A DNA stretch of 64,000 nt from Enoplolaimus lenunculus (GCA_030248215.1 JASANG010003810.1:62001-126000), one strand, 5' to 3'; positions 1-10,678 are shown, counted from the first letter of the stretch. Notes: generated from the letters alone by a model not told the origin. Program-made: numbers and translations.

Positions 1-110
1 TTTAACAAAAGTGTGCAACTACTTGGACTGTGCATGGTGCAAAATGTACCAGTACGCGTTGCGTTTTTGCCCGAACCCATCTTATTTATGGCCGGGGGGT
101 TGATATATTT
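1..110. repeat. piece of the CGCGTTGCGTTTTTGCCC repeat
   Basis: AAAAGTGTGCAACTAC, GTACCAGTACGCGTTGCG, TTTTTGCCCGAACCC; a copy of the repeat clustered at 6.3-6.9 kb. Confidence 0.6.
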
Positions 111-237
111 CAAAATATACGATAAGCAATTTTAAAATATAAACGGGGTGTCAATGAAGCGTACACAGTACGAGTGAATTTTATGATTATCACAAGTTGT
201 ACCCTACTTTTAAATAGGGTTTGCAAAAAAACGCAGC

Positions 238-384
238 GTGCGCTGAGTGCGGTTATAGTAGTACAAGCATATTCCTAAACCTAAGCCTAAGCCTAAGCAA
301 ACAAATTAGTCTTCAGCTTAGGCTTATACTTTATTGCAATCCCGCAGAAAAACGTTCCATCCCTGATCTTTACATGGGCCAAAT
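238..384. mobile_element. TTAGGC element (type 1), 5' end lost
   Basis: TAGTAGTACAAGCATATTCC, CTAAGCC repeats and the 3' end CCCTGATCTTTACATGGGCC; the 5' terminus is replaced by an unrelated GTGCGCTGAG segment. Confidence 0.65.
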
Positions 385-571
385 TTTGAATCATTTTTTG
401 GTATAAAACCTTAGTTCGAATTTGGGTCTGGTAGAGGCATTAAAATAAACCTAAATGTTTGGGCAACCAAAAGTTGCCGCTGTAGTTATTATAATAGAAG
501 ACTTCGCAAGAGAATCAAACTAGAATACAGACGAATTTTTAAATAAATCTCACGGCCAGCATTCAATTTTC

Positions 572-796
572 TGCACATATATAGAACAGGGCTGAAACAG
601 TAGTATAAGCATATTCTTAAGCCTTAGCCTAAGCCTAAACCTAGGCGTAAATGATGAGCCTATTTCTAAGCTTAAGCCAAACATTAAGCTTAAGCCTAAG
701 CCTAAAAGCATAAGCCAACAAATCAGTCTAAAGCTTAAACTGACTCTAATTACAGCCCCTTAGAAAAACGATCCGGCCGAGTTCTATACATGGGCC
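572..796. mobile_element. TTAGGC element (type 1), CCTAAG orientation
   Basis: The 5' end matches ..ATATAGAACAGGGC and the 3' end GTTCTATACATGGGCC. The core is CCTAAG-rich, with clusters split by AATGATGAG. Flanks are CAATTTTC and CAATTTTG (7 of 8). Confidence 0.8.
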
Positions 797-1361
797 CAAT
801 TTTGGATACCCCCCCAACATTACAGGGGTTCAACGAGCGCTCCAGCTTAAAATACAACTAGCATTTATGCGTTGTAATCGCCAATTATTAGCTGCTGTCT
901 CTCTGTTTAATACCATTTCTCGTAAAATATACAATCTGTACGTTTGCCAAAGAATACGAAACGTCGACCGAGGCATATTTTTTTTTGTTTTGTAAACATT
1001 TCAAACCCCACAACGAAGGTATGTGGAAATCAAAACGTAACGTGTGCCGGGTATATTCTTTTTCGCACAGAACGTATCCAGTTGCATACTCTTGTCAATT
1101 GGGTATGAATATACTCCTGGTTTTAGCAAATACAAAGCGAATACGACCGATTCAGGGCGACGGCGACAGAAATTAGCACAGACGTTCCATTCACGTTTGT
1201 TCCTGGAGTATTTGACCATCCAAAGTAAATTTAACAAGCATCCGCAATGACTTTTTCGAACCGCACTTACAGTATTGTAATGATATTTTTACGCGTAAGC
1301 CTAAATCTAAGCCAAAGCCTAAGCCTAAGCCTAAACCATAGCCTAAAACCTGGTTACAGTT

Positions 1362-1505
1362 TTCCCATCAGAAAATGTTTTTAAAAAATATATGGTCTCT
1401 AATTTTTTCCTCAGAAATTTTTCGTGACAAAATGATAAAGTCTTTACCTTACAATTTTTCCACCTCGCAAAATTTTTTTGGTGATAAAATGATAAGATTC
1501 CTACC
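1362..1505. mobile_element. fragment of the GGATCCGC-ended MITE
   Basis: 'TGACAAAATGATAAAGTC' and 'GGTGATAAAATGATAAGATT' with TTACAATTTTTCC are the internal blocks of that family; ends missing. Confidence 0.55.
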
Positions 1506-1599
1506 TTAATGAATTTCAATAATAAATTTGAAAACATTTTGATTTTTTTCAAATTTAAACAAATTGTTTTTGATTGGTTTATGCTGCACTTTATTTCAG

Positions 1600-1662
1600 C
1601 AATTATTCGTACTTCAAGGATCATAACGCAATCTCATTGGGCGATAAGCAAATGTTTCACAG
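1600..1662 (+). CDS. ACP7-like exon a
   Basis: The acceptor is TTTATTTCAG and the donor AG|GTATAT. It encodes 'NYSYFKDHNAISLGDKQMFH', which fits the family stretch between the GNHE motif and the 'SFDxG' strand. It ends in split-codon phase, and the first base of the exon at 3183 completes a Ser codon to give 'HSFDMG'. That phase match is the main support for so short an exon. Confidence 0.72.
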
Positions 1663-4600
1663 GTATATCTTTAAAGCTGAAAAGCCTCACATACGTATTT
1701 TGGATAACGTTCCAGCTCAATTTTATATTAATACAAATAGAACAAAGATGTCATGGGGCTGTGGACCATGAGGATCTCCATGGGGTGGGTGGTGTAGGAA
1801 TCAATTCAATATTGGCTATTATCCTTACCCCGCCCTGGTGTTAATAAACTTTAACATACATAGTCTTGTAAAAATAGACAGTGGCTGGTTTCTGAAATCT
1901 TAGTACTTAAGCTGTGCTTAAGTAACTGCTTAAGCTGTTATCTTAAGTAAATACTAAACTTTTCGAACAAAACAGATAAACGCCAAATGTGAACCATTGT
2001 CGTAAAAGAACTTAATAGTTTTGCTTTATATCAAGGAGGCACCACGAGTCTACAATTCAGTTAGAACAAGGTTAGTATACTTGAACGGTTAAATTATAAT
2101 CTATCAGATTTAATCAGCGACTTAAGTATTCAGGTACTTAAGTACGCTTTTGAAAATGACAAAACGGCAAAGTAATCACTTTTAGCACGCAAAATTCGGG
2201 CTCTTATACCAGGTCAACAGACAAAACTCGAATGTCATATGACATTTAGCTTAAAAACCAGCCCTCTCAAATAATCAATGTGTAGAAAGAACGGTATGTC
2301 ACATGATACTATGGGACATTTATGCGAATATCATACGATATTCAACGGGACATTGTAATCTTTGCGTGCTGATAAATGAATGGAAAGTAGAACGCCTTAG
2401 GCACAGATTGCTTTAATTACCAAATACACACATGCAAAAGGTTTCTGACAAAAATTTGCTTACAACCACAGCTTCCTAATTCAAAAATTCAAATTTCACA
2501 TTCTAGTATCATATGATATATTCAACAGGACAATTTGAATGTGTTACCTCAAGCATTCAGACATTTGAAAATATATCATATGATATTCGCTTGGATGTGT
2601 TGCCTCAAGCATTCAGACATTTGAAAATATATCATATGATATTCGCAGACAATACTTCGAATATCATATGATATTGAAGAACAAAAGGTGACTTAGAACT
2701 CATTCTCCTTATGTTTTAACCACACACATTCTCACCTTCTAACACGTGGTTACGCACGCCTTGCTCACCAATGCTCGGCCGATGCCCGTACGTTGCAATC
2801 TGCAAACGAGATGTATACTTGTAGTTAAAACAGTCTGACGCTTTATTCACACGTGCCTGTTTTTGTTGCGAGAACATGCAGCTGCAAATTGCACGCAGAA
2901 CTCGCATTTTTTCATCAGCCAATGAGAAAGTGTCGGTAATAAATTCAACGAACTTATATGGTTGTTCACACATGTGAACTAAATTCCCAGCTTTGATTTC
3001 TTTACTGACTTATTTGTAGCTGCAAGTTTTTCGAACGTGGTTTTGGACAAAAGTTGCAAGTGCGAGTTGCAGCTGTAAGTGTTCGCAGAAAAAACTTGCA
3101 CGTGTGAATAGGGCTTAAAAATAAATTTTCTAAAAAATGCGTTTCTTGAAAACAGAACTCAAAAATAGTTTGTTTATTTCAGTTTCGATATGGGAATGAT
3201 GCATTTTGTTGTTATAAATACTGAATTTTATTATCACATTCATTACGGTTGGCATCAAATTGTACACCAACTGCAATGGTTACATGCCGACTTGCAGGTT
3301 AGTTTCAGCAATAAAGTGTTTGGCTAATGTATAGAACAGGGCCGTAACAGTAGTATACATAAGCATATTCACTAAACCTCAGCATAAGTCTAAGCTTAAG
3401 CGTAAGCATCCAAAGCGTAAGAATGAGCTTATATCTAAGCCTAATCGCAAAAGCCTAATCAACAAATTATCTAAAGCGTAAGCTTAACTCAATTGCAGTC
3501 CCGCAGAAAAAGTTTCCGCCCCTGATCTCTGTGGTATAATCCACTTTTAAATCATATTCACACAAATGCCCTTTAAACCAGTAAAATACAGGTCAACGGC
3601 AGATCCACAAGTTGCTGACGGGGGCTGGCAAAAGTTATGAAACGCAATTTTTTACTGTATGATATATATGTGTCAATTTTGTGAGGGCAAAAAATTAAAA
3701 GGTACGTAGGGACCTTACCATTTGATCACAAAAGAGGTTTTGATTGGGAGGAGTGTACGTTTCCTCTCTGGATCCGCTGGTATATCAGGCGTCAGTAGAT
3801 TTAAACCTACTGTAACGTTCTAATATTAACTTTAAATTTCAGGAAGCCAATCAGAATCGAAAACGCATTCCGTGGATCGTTGTCATTGGTCATCGAGGAT
3901 TTTATTGCACTAATAAAAATTCAGAATGTCTCGGAAATGTCGTGCGTTTTAAACTTTAACTTTTTCACGCATGAATATTTTCTATTTCATTTTCAAGCTA
4001 AGAATTGAACCACATTGAGAACCCGCAGGTATCCGCTGGGTACACACGGGTCGGGTAACGGATTTCAGCTGCGAGTATAACGCGAGGGTAAAGATTTGTA
4101 TGACGCAGGTAAAAAATTCGCAGTTTATACCCGCGTCAAACTTTTAAGTTTTAAGGGTGCAAACGCTATTGTGCGTTTTACTTCTGGTCAGTTGCTGTCC
4201 AATGCTTTAATAGTTGGGTTTGACATTTTTGTTGTTGGTAAAGTTTCATGTGCAAAATTCGTTGAAGCTATAACGCAAAACTTCATTAAAATGCAAATCA
4301 CCTGCGGGCATTAAAATACTGATTTAGCTTCATGCGCGGGTAAAATGTGGGTCGCGGGCTGATCGTGACAGACAGATTGTTCTGCAAAAGAATTACTGCG
4401 TATAAATTTACCATCAATCTAATTCTGAAAGGTTAAAGCGTGTATTAAGTAATTGAATGCTTTCTTTGATACAGTATACACTTTGTGAAGACGTGTGAAA
4501 CACGAGTACTGTAGGAAAGCTGTAAATATATGCAACTACGGTTTCTAGTTAAAATAATTACGCAACAAAATGTTTTATATCCTTTAGCGGAACAAATTTC

Positions 4601-7392
4601 ACCCCTGCCCAGTACCGCAGAAGGCCAATCTACTTCTAGTTGATTTAAATATTGAATTTTTGTGCATACATAACTTTTTAATTCTGTTTCAGCTACGCCA
4701 TGGACTGCCGGTGGTTAACGTTTATGGGTTGAAAGAAGTTTTTGAAAAATATAAAGTCGACGTTGCAATATGGGGTCACGAACGAAGCTACAGCCGTACG
4801 ATTCCAGTTGAAAATTATAAAGTGAGCGCGATAAGTTTGTTGTTCATTCTTTAAATCTGTATTGTTAAAGCTGGAACGCCCCATATGCGTATTTTGGCAA
4901 CTTCCCAACTTTTCTTTTCAAGTTTTGAAACATAATGTGCAAAGGATTGTGCACGCATATATGCAAATTAATTTATGTAACTACGGATATATACTGATAA
5001 GCAGGTGCGAAACGTTAAATCCAAAGAAAGCAAACTGGCTAGAGCGGTAAATTTGAGTACAAGTAGGGTTGTAACAGTAGTATGGGACTGAACCCATAAT
5101 AAGACGACTAAATCTCACAAGTGGGCCGAGTGCCTCATAAACCATACCACAGCACTGCTGAACTAACTGCTGGACAACCTCAGCTATAATGATTGTACTT
5201 TTTATCTAAAGTTAATTGTGGAATACTTCATATACATATTTTGGGCAAGTTTCCAGCATACTTTGTTTACAATACTTTTATATCCCATAAACGGGAGTGT
5301 TCTTATACATTATACAATTTGCATATAGATTTTTATGCATTTGTTACACGCTTTTGCGCATTGCGTAATGTTGGTCGACGAGTTTTTAAATAATTACACC
5401 GTGTCCTCGACAGTGCATTTCAACCAGTTTCAAAAAGTTTAAATTAAAATTTTAAGGCAATGAAAAATACTACGTCTATCAATGTAGTGAACAATCCTTG
5501 TGGTACCGTACACGTTACTGTGGCGTCAGCGGAAGCTCATATGACTCAAACACAAGTATTCGTAATTTTTGTATTAATTTTGAGGTCATTTGGCCTCTTA
5601 TTAATTTTAGGGACCCTATCTTCCGTTGGAGAGCTAAAATGGGAGACCTCAAGACGGGGAAGCTTATGATCAGGCTGGCCCATGTTACTTTAAGGGATGT
5701 CCAGGTTTCGGGTGGGTCTATAAAATAGTAGGTTTAGATTCTAGATTACATTTTTTGCTTAGGCTTAAGTTTAGGCTTAGGCTTAGGAACTCATTTTTGC
5801 AATGCTTAGGCTTAGGCTTAGGAATATGCTTAATCTACTGTTACGCCCTAATGGTTGTGCTATACTCGCCACACTGTGCCGAATGCCACCAAATACATTT
5901 TGCCTACGTGCGGCGGCATCCGACATAGTAAAGTATTGCGCCTTTCTTAGGCTTTATTATTAAGCTTATCTTTATGCTTAAGTTTATGCATACGATTTAG
6001 GCTTACATTTAGTGGGCAGAGCCATGTAACTAAATATGAGCAATCATTTATCTATGCAATACAACTCAGTATAATCACTTACAGATCTTCTAAATTAGTT
6101 TCAACAAACTCTGAAGTCATCCGAAATGTTTGAATGCCAGGCCAATCTAAAGGGCAGGGGCGAAACAGTATTTATAAGTATATTCCTAAGCTTAAGCCTG
6201 AATAGAATTTTTTATTGTTGATGTATTTCTGAGTTACACCATACGTGTACAAATAGTAATCTAAAAGTTCGATGAAGCATCGAAAAGGATAATGGGATTG
6301 GTATAAGCAAGAGTATGATGATGTCCACCTGCAGAAGAGTGTGCAACTGACGCGGTAGTGCATGGCACAAAGTGTACCAGCACGCGTTGCATTTTTTCTC
6401 GACCCCTCTCATTTGGGGGGTAGTCACCACGTCAACTACATAGTAAGCATAGGAGTTGAAATATAATCAGAGCGGCTTTACCTAAAATTCAAAACATTGG
6501 TTCAACGTACCCCCCCCCAAATGAGGGGGGTCGGCCAAAAACGCAACGTGCGCTGGGTACATTGTTTTGTGCACAGTATGTACCCAGTTGCACACTCTTG
6601 TGAAAATCATCCACTCTTGGTATAAGCAAGGGTTCATGACACAAGAGTATCCAACTCTTGGGGTTCCGCATGGTACAAAATGCACCACCGGGCGCTCGTT
6701 TTTGGCCATTCCCCGAATTATTTGGGGGGTGGATCGATGACACTAGGAATACCCCTAAATATACGCGGATCATTTTTGATACCGTATACATACAGTTCCA
6801 TGGTTCGCACCTGGTGTTCTCTCTAAAGAGTGTGTAGGCTAAAAACGCAACGCTTGCCGGATACATTCTTTCCTGCACAGAACGTAGCCAGTTGCATACT
6901 CTTGTTGAAGTATGTATCATTTACTCTTGATTAAAACGTACCGTCAGAAACCGGAACATATCTGAGTTGCACCATATGCGTTCAATTTAATCTAAATTCA
7001 GTGAAGTAGGGAAGGGTATGATGGGATTGGACAAGCCAGGATCGAAAGATATATGAAATACTGGTCTATCAAGCTAAACTTCCAATCGTTTCCAGTGGTC
7101 AAACAGTCACCTGTTCATTAGAAAGCCGTTCCGTTTTTGCCCCCTACGTTGTATTTGCGCGTCGGAAGCTTTGCGACAACTTGGTGCTTATGATCGTTGC
7201 TTGCAGAACGACTCGCAGTCGAACGAAACCTTACCATCCGGCACTGATGCCAGACTGATCGGTGAAACTCACCGCGACGATATGATCGTGTTTGAATCCA
7301 GCGATCCGAGTTACGTTCAGGTGTACGCGTCGAACGCTACGCATTTAATTTTCGATCAGATTATTTTAACTTTCGACGATCCTGGTCGAGTT
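1600..7392 (+). CDS. acid phosphatase type 7-like (purple acid phosphatase family), 3' part of gene
   Basis: Six exons join in phase with GT-AG introns: 1600-1662, 3183-3297, 3843-3941, 4693-4821, 5457-5555 and 7096-7392. The product follows the order of animal ACP7: an 'MFHSFDMG' segment built across the first junction, the strand 'HFVVINTEFYY', then 'HYGWHQIVHQLQWLHADLQ', the metal-site motif 'VVIGHRGFYC', 'VYGLKEVFEKYKVDVAIWGH', 'NPCGTVHVTVASA', and a C-terminal 'DPSYVQVYASNATHLIFDQI' matching the family's 'YGYTRxxxxNxTHLxxxQV' block. Purple acid phosphatases are binuclear metallohydrolases that cleave phosphomonoesters, usually secreted or lysosomal. The N-terminal exons with the GDxxY and GNHE motifs are not in the window, so the gene starts further left; a good donor after 7392 suggests another exon to the right, not found. 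The usual GHxH motif reads GHER, so the second metal-binding His is Arg. It may be a divergent paralogue or a non-catalytic copy. The family call is firm; the last exon's internal part (about codons 1-50) aligns poorly. Confidence 0.85.
1880..2190. mobile_element. TTAAG-rich TIR element, copy 1 (5' part)
   Basis: GTGGCTGGTTTCTGAAATC, CAGATAAACGCCAAATGTGA and 'AATGACAAAACGGCAAAGTAA' are shared with 7868-8490. Its 3' end is replaced by the ATATCATATGATAT element. Confidence 0.75.
2191..2697. mobile_element. core copy of the ATATCATATGATAT element, without TIRs
   Basis: It is collinear with 35335-35818: AAAATTCGGGCTCTTA, CAGACAAAACTCGAATGTC, GAAGAACAAAAGGTGAC. It carries an extra local duplication of 'AAGCATTCAGACATTTGAAA' (2551 and 2609). 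The terminal GCGGGG ends are absent. It sits in the second repeat described at 1880. Confidence 0.8.
2820..3120. mobile_element. GCAGCTGCAA dispersed element in ACP7-like intron
   Basis: TTTATTCACACGTGCCTG at the left and CACGTGTGAATAGGGCTTA at the right, an inverted pair, with GCAGCTGCAAATTGC inside. Confidence 0.6.
3183..3297 (+). CDS. ACP7-like exon b
   Basis: The acceptor is TTTATTTCAG and the donor CAG|GTTAGT. It encodes 'FDMGMMHFVVINTEFYYHIH' followed by 'YGWHQIVHQLQWLHADLQ', the central beta strand and helix of the metallophosphatase fold. Confidence 0.87.
3328..3532. mobile_element. TTAGGC element (type 1) in ACP7-like intron
   Basis: 5' ATGTATAGAACAGGGCCG and a degenerate CCTAAG core. 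The 3' end stops at CCCTGATCTCTG without the terminal GGCC. Confidence 0.7.
3596..3782. mobile_element. hAT-like MITE of a second type (GGATCCGCTG end) in ACP7-like intron
   Basis: AACGGCAGATCCACAAGTTG at the left and CTCTGGATCCGCTGG at the right; the middle is 'GGGACCTTACCATTTGATCA'. Confidence 0.65.
3843..3941 (+). CDS. ACP7-like exon c with VxxH metal motif
   Basis: The acceptor is AAATTTCAG. It encodes 'EANQNRKRIPWIVVIGHRG' and 'FYCTNKNSECLGNV'. The His of VIGH is the conserved VxxH metal ligand. The donor is read as GTC|GTGCGT; a donor three bases upstream is also possible and keeps phase. Confidence 0.85.
4693..4821 (+). CDS. ACP7-like exon d with altered GHxH motif (GHER)
   Basis: The acceptor is CTGTTTCAG and the donor AAA|GTGAGC, giving 43 codons in phase 0. 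'YGLKEVFEKYKVDVAIWGHE' followed by 'RSYSRTIP' aligns with family 'YGLEDLFYKYGVDLxLWAHEHSYER'. The residue after HE is Arg (codon cga) instead of the ligand His. Confidence 0.87.
5457..5555 (+). CDS. ACP7-like exon e
   Basis: The acceptor is ATTTTAAG and the donor CAA|GTATTC, giving 33 codons in phase 0. 'NPCGTVHVTVASAEAH' fits family 'NPRGPVHIITGSAGCEE'. The first eleven codons are weakly conserved, as in other members of the family. Confidence 0.68.
5677..5852. mobile_element. TTAGGC element (type 2) in ACP7-like intron
   Basis: 5' GGCCCATGTTACTTTAAGGG, the tract 'TAGGTTTAGATTCTAGATTA' and GCTTAGGCTTAGG repeats; the 3' CTACTGTTACGCCC end lacks the last 15 bases. Confidence 0.75.
6290..6930. 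repeat. cluster of CGCAACGnnnnCGG / CCCCCC-bearing repeat
   Basis: The phrases AGAGTGTGCAACTG, 'GTGTACCAGCACGCGTTGCA', CCCCCCCCCAAATGAGGGGGG and 'GTTGCACACTCTTGTGA' recur in both orientations several times. Pieces also lie at 1-110 and 985-1100. Internal open frames are repeat translations. Confidence 0.65.
7096..7392 (+). CDS. ACP7-like exon f (C-terminal block)
   Basis: The acceptor is TTTCCAG and the donor GTT|GTAAGA, giving 99 codons in phase 0 and continuing the frame of the previous exon. The second half, 'DPSYVQVYASNATHLIFDQI' then 'LTFDDPGRV', is the conserved C-terminal beta block. The first half is Cys/Arg-rich and not recognisable, so the real acceptor could lie further inside. 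Confidence 0.7.
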
Positions 7393-7527
7393 GTAAGAGT
7401 TTATAAATGGGGGTTTTTTTCGGGATTAATTTTAATATTTGGAACGAAAAATTCGTTTCCATTCAATTTATAGAAAACGTTGCCAGGGTTTTACTGAACG
7501 GTTGGCCAGAAAAGAGCCGACCGTGAC

Positions 7528-7697
7528 CAGGTCCGTAGTCGGCTCATTTTGCTAAGGAGGCTAAAACAATTTTTAGGACGAGCATACAAGGATTTTCAAT
7601 CAATGACTTACAAGCAAGGTTGAAAACTTTCTATGGGGATAAAAAATATTGCAGGGGCAGGGTTGAGTTTCGCCTTCTGGCCTGTTGGCTACGGTCC
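7528..7697. mobile_element. hAT-like MITE (CAGGTCCGTAG ends), minus orientation
   Basis: CAGGTCCGTAGTCGGCTC to TTGGCTACGG. The shared middle 'TGACTTACAAGCAAGGTTGA' identifies the family; ends of the form CAGGsCCGTAGCCA suggest hAT. It lies just after the last seen ACP7-like exon. Confidence 0.75.
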
Positions 7698-7867
7698 CAA
7701 CTGCGATCCTTATTCCAAATGGTTAACATCCGATGTGGGCGGTTCATTTTGTCTTAAAAGCAGAAATAACCTTCAAACATCGCCCGAGGATACGAGTTTG
7801 ACATTTATGCTGTCGCAGACTCTCGCGCCTTGGCGGATTTTTTTGAGCATACTGGGTATAGACATTG

Positions 7868-8490
7868 GCTAGGTTTCTGAAATATTAAAGTATTTACTTG
7901 AATTATACTTAAGTAATTAATTAAGTTGCCGAGTTAAGTAAAAATCGTATTAAATTTTGAAACAAAAACAGATAAACGCCAAATGTGAGTGATTCTCTTG
8001 AAATATAAGTAACAGTGTTGCTTTATATTACGGAGACAGCATGACAGAGTCTACAATTTCAGTTGGACCAAGGTTATTAGTATGGCTGACCTGTTAATCT
8101 GTAACACATCAAATTTATTCAGCAACTTAACCCTTTCTCACGTCAATATTTTCCATTTCATAAACAGATGTAATTTCAAGGAAACATTCGATCCCCAGTC
8201 TGTCGGTTTGGACGCAGTTACAATGACCACTCAGAGTTTGGAGCTTGACGCTCGAGCCCAACGGGGCTCTCACGTCTTGTATATGTTACAATTGTTACAC
8301 ACTGCTTACAGCGTCTGTGTTGCTCGTTTGTCACTTGTATTTAGTTGCTCATAGTATACTTTATGAGTTAAAGGGTTAAATGTTTACTTAACTTAAATTA
8401 GCTTTTAAAAACGACAAAATGGTTAAGTAATTGTTTAGCACGCACTTTAAGTCGTACTTAGTAATGTTTCATAAACCCAACCATTATTAA
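7868..8490. mobile_element. TTAAG-rich TIR element, copy 2, interrupted by piggyBac MITE
   Basis: GGCTAGGTTTCTGAAATATT at the left is matched in reverse by ATGTTTCATAAACCCAACC at the right, so both TIRs are present. The MITE at 8131-8375 is inserted at an internal TTAA. Confidence 0.78.
8131..8375. mobile_element. piggyBac-type MITE with tRNA-like insert, TTAA target
   Basis: CCCTTTCTCACG at one end and AAAGGG at the other, flanked by TTAA at 8127-8130 and 8376-8379. It lies inside a second repeat whose other copy (1880-2190) has the empty site CAGCGACTTAAG where this copy has CAGCAACTTAA. The minus strand of 8182-8241 has tRNA-like A and B boxes (CTGAGTGGTCATTGTAACTG and GGGGATCGAAT). It shares GAGCTTGACGCTCGAGCCC and GGGGCTCTCACGTCTTG with the copies at 24.4-24.9 kb. 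Confidence 0.88.
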
Positions 8491-8507
8491 CTGAAAAATT
8501 GCAATTA

Positions 8508-9104
8508 TGCGTCGTCCACAATTATTTGGGTACGGTGTGTGGAATTTCACACCGACCGTAGACGACTTCCATCTACTATACAACGGATGGCAGTTAGTTG
8601 TACTATTTTTTAAAAATTTTGAAATTTTTAAAATTTTAATAGACGATTGCTATTTTTCGCCTAACTACCGTCTACGCCTGCTTTAAATTTGAAAAAGGGC
8701 AATCGTCATTGATGGTACTAACAAAATATTTCTGAATGACGGCAACCGTCTAAGCCTTAGCTTTAAACTACATGTAATCGTAGTTGGTGTTCTAGAGAAA
8801 ACGGGCAACCGTCTACGCCTTCCAAATGAAAAATAGTAATCGTTAGCGATTTTGATTTTGAAGTTAGAGTAGCTGTCTACAGGCATGGTTTCGAAATTAA
8901 CTGTAGACAACTACTAAAAAAATAAAAAGCCGAAAATTTCATCAAAAATTTTATGTTTTATAATTTTAAAAGCATTGACGGTTGCTGTAAAACTTTTCCT
9001 ATGGCAGCTGTTGTTGAAAAATTAAAAAAGAGACCGTTGAGGGCAGTCGTCTACGGTCGATGTGAAATTCCACACACCGTACCCAAATAATTGTGGACGA
9101 CGCA
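8508..9104. mobile_element. foldback MITE with ~60-bp TIR and TTA duplication (PIF/Harbinger-like)
   Basis: TGCGTCGTCCACAATTATTT continues through GGGTACGGTGTGTGG and a CGTAGACGAC block, and is repeated inverted at 9045-9104. TTA lies on both sides (8505-8507, 9105-9107), the target size of Harbinger elements. The interior has degenerate CGTCTACGCCT subrepeats and no transposase. Confidence 0.88.
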
Positions 9105-9244
9105 TTAACTAAAACGTGTCAAAAATAAAACGCTATTTTAAACGCTTTTCGTGTTTACAAACGCGATCTTTTAAAACGCCGCTTTTTCGTGAACTGATGC
9201 CAGTTTAAACTGAATTAATAGCGCAACTAAACACATTAAAATAT

Positions 9245-9443
9245 GGTCCAATGCTACTTTAAGGGCCGTCCCGGTTTCTGGTGAGTCCATAAAAGAGTGG
9301 GTTTATATTCTAGATTACATTTTTTTGGTTAGGTTTAGGCTTTAGGCTTAGTCTTAGGAACACATTTTTGCAACGCTAAGACTTAGGCTTAGGTTTAGGA
9401 ATACGCTCAATCTACTGTTACGCCCCTTAAATTAATATTGGCC
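9245..9443. mobile_element. TTAGGC element (type 2)
   Basis: 5' GGTCCAATGCTACTTTAAGG and 3' TTAATATTGGCC, with two TTAGGC clusters split by AACACATTTTTGCAACGC. Confidence 0.75.
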
Positions 9444-9540
9444 AAAAATAAGTTTCAATCAAAGCGATATTTTAGCTGAAATGTAAACGTTTTTTATTCA
9501 CAAAACGAAAAGCGTTTTGTATTTTTGACACAATTCCTAC

Positions 9541-9649
9541 CACAGTGAGTCCAATTTGACTCTGGCAGAGTCAAATTTGACTCAGTTTGAGTAGTCAGGA
9601 AAAGCCTATTTCCGAGAGAGTCAATTTGAACTCACCATTTTTACAGTGT
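9541..9649. mobile_element. GAGTC MITE, half copy
   Basis: Right half only: GAGTCAAATTTGACTCAG, GGAAAAGCCTATTTCCG, CTCACCATTTTTACAGTG. Confidence 0.7.
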
Positions 9650-9842
9650 AAAAAACGTTGCGGAAATTTTTTGTTTAATTTTCGATGAGCGAACGTGGTG
9701 ATCAATTTATCGTTGCTAAGACTCAAACTGCTGGTGAACGTTCTTGTGGTTGAACGAGTGATAGGAAGAGTTGAAGCCGTGAAAATATTCTTGTGAATTT
9801 TTTAATCTGTCGTTATATTGTGTATTTTGTGTTGCATCCATC

Positions 9843-9980
9843 GGCCAACATACAGAACAGGGTCGTAACAGTAGTATAAGCATATTCATAAGTCTACAAT
9901 AAAAAATTGTCTTAAAAACTTTAGCTTACTCTGTTGCAGTCCGCGGGAAAACGATTCACCACTGGTCTATACATGGGTCC
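9843..9980. mobile_element. TTAGGC element (type 1), core almost lost
   Basis: Both ends are present (CATACAGAACAGGGTCG and GGTCTATACATGGGTCC), but only one AAGTCTACAA remnant replaces the hexamer array. Confidence 0.65.
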
Positions 9981-10264
9981 ACCAATCGCTTGAGTATTGG
10001 TGAAATTTTTCGAAATTTGGCTCATATTGCATATTATGATCGGTTCCACTTGCGGGCAGAGATTAAGTATCTACGGCCCTGTTCTATGCATGGACCAGAA
10101 CAAACTGTGTCCAGTCTTGCTGCGATTTAGAATTTTCACATATATACACAGCAATGTGCTGCATTCACGCCACAAAAACACTCTAAAATACGTATGATGG
10201 GCGTTCCAGCTTATACACTTGATTCAACTGAATTACTACACGTGTTTTGCAAGCATACCAAACA

Positions 10265-10465
10265 CTAAATGCCTGTATCCTCAAATGTGTATATTTTTTA
10301 TTACCAGTTGGTGATTGAGCGGGCACCTTTCGAAGCGATGAGGTTTCTACTTCAGCACATTTTTCGCATTTGATTTGCCCTACGTTTGTACTATAATTTG
10401 AACATCTTGAAAACCTATCGCTAACTGATGATACAAGCGACGCCCATGTGTAGAATACGGTCTTA
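10265..10465. repeat. dispersed repeat, shared with 23.77-23.99 kb
   Basis: TTTGATTTGCCCTACGT, 'GAAAACCTATCGCTAACTGA' and TCAAATGTGTATA recur at the second site in the same order. Confidence 0.65.
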
Positions 10466-10678
10466 AAATTAAAAGTGTATGCATTGTTCGAGACGTCTTG
10501 TTCACGGTCGTATACCTACTGTGACGGATGGTGATATATCATAGAATAGGTTTTGTATGATCCGCAGGACTCGAGAAGTCGAAAAATGATTATCGCTCAA
10601 CAAAGAACCTTTTTAGATGAGGTTATACGCTTCCGAAATGAAATCCTTACAACTACGCTCCGGGTGTCATGGATGCCG

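Noticed and set aside
7633-7872. A further ACP7-like exon
   Set aside because: The frame overlaps a hAT-like MITE (TTGGCTACGG) and the start of another TIR element; no similarity to the family C-terminus.
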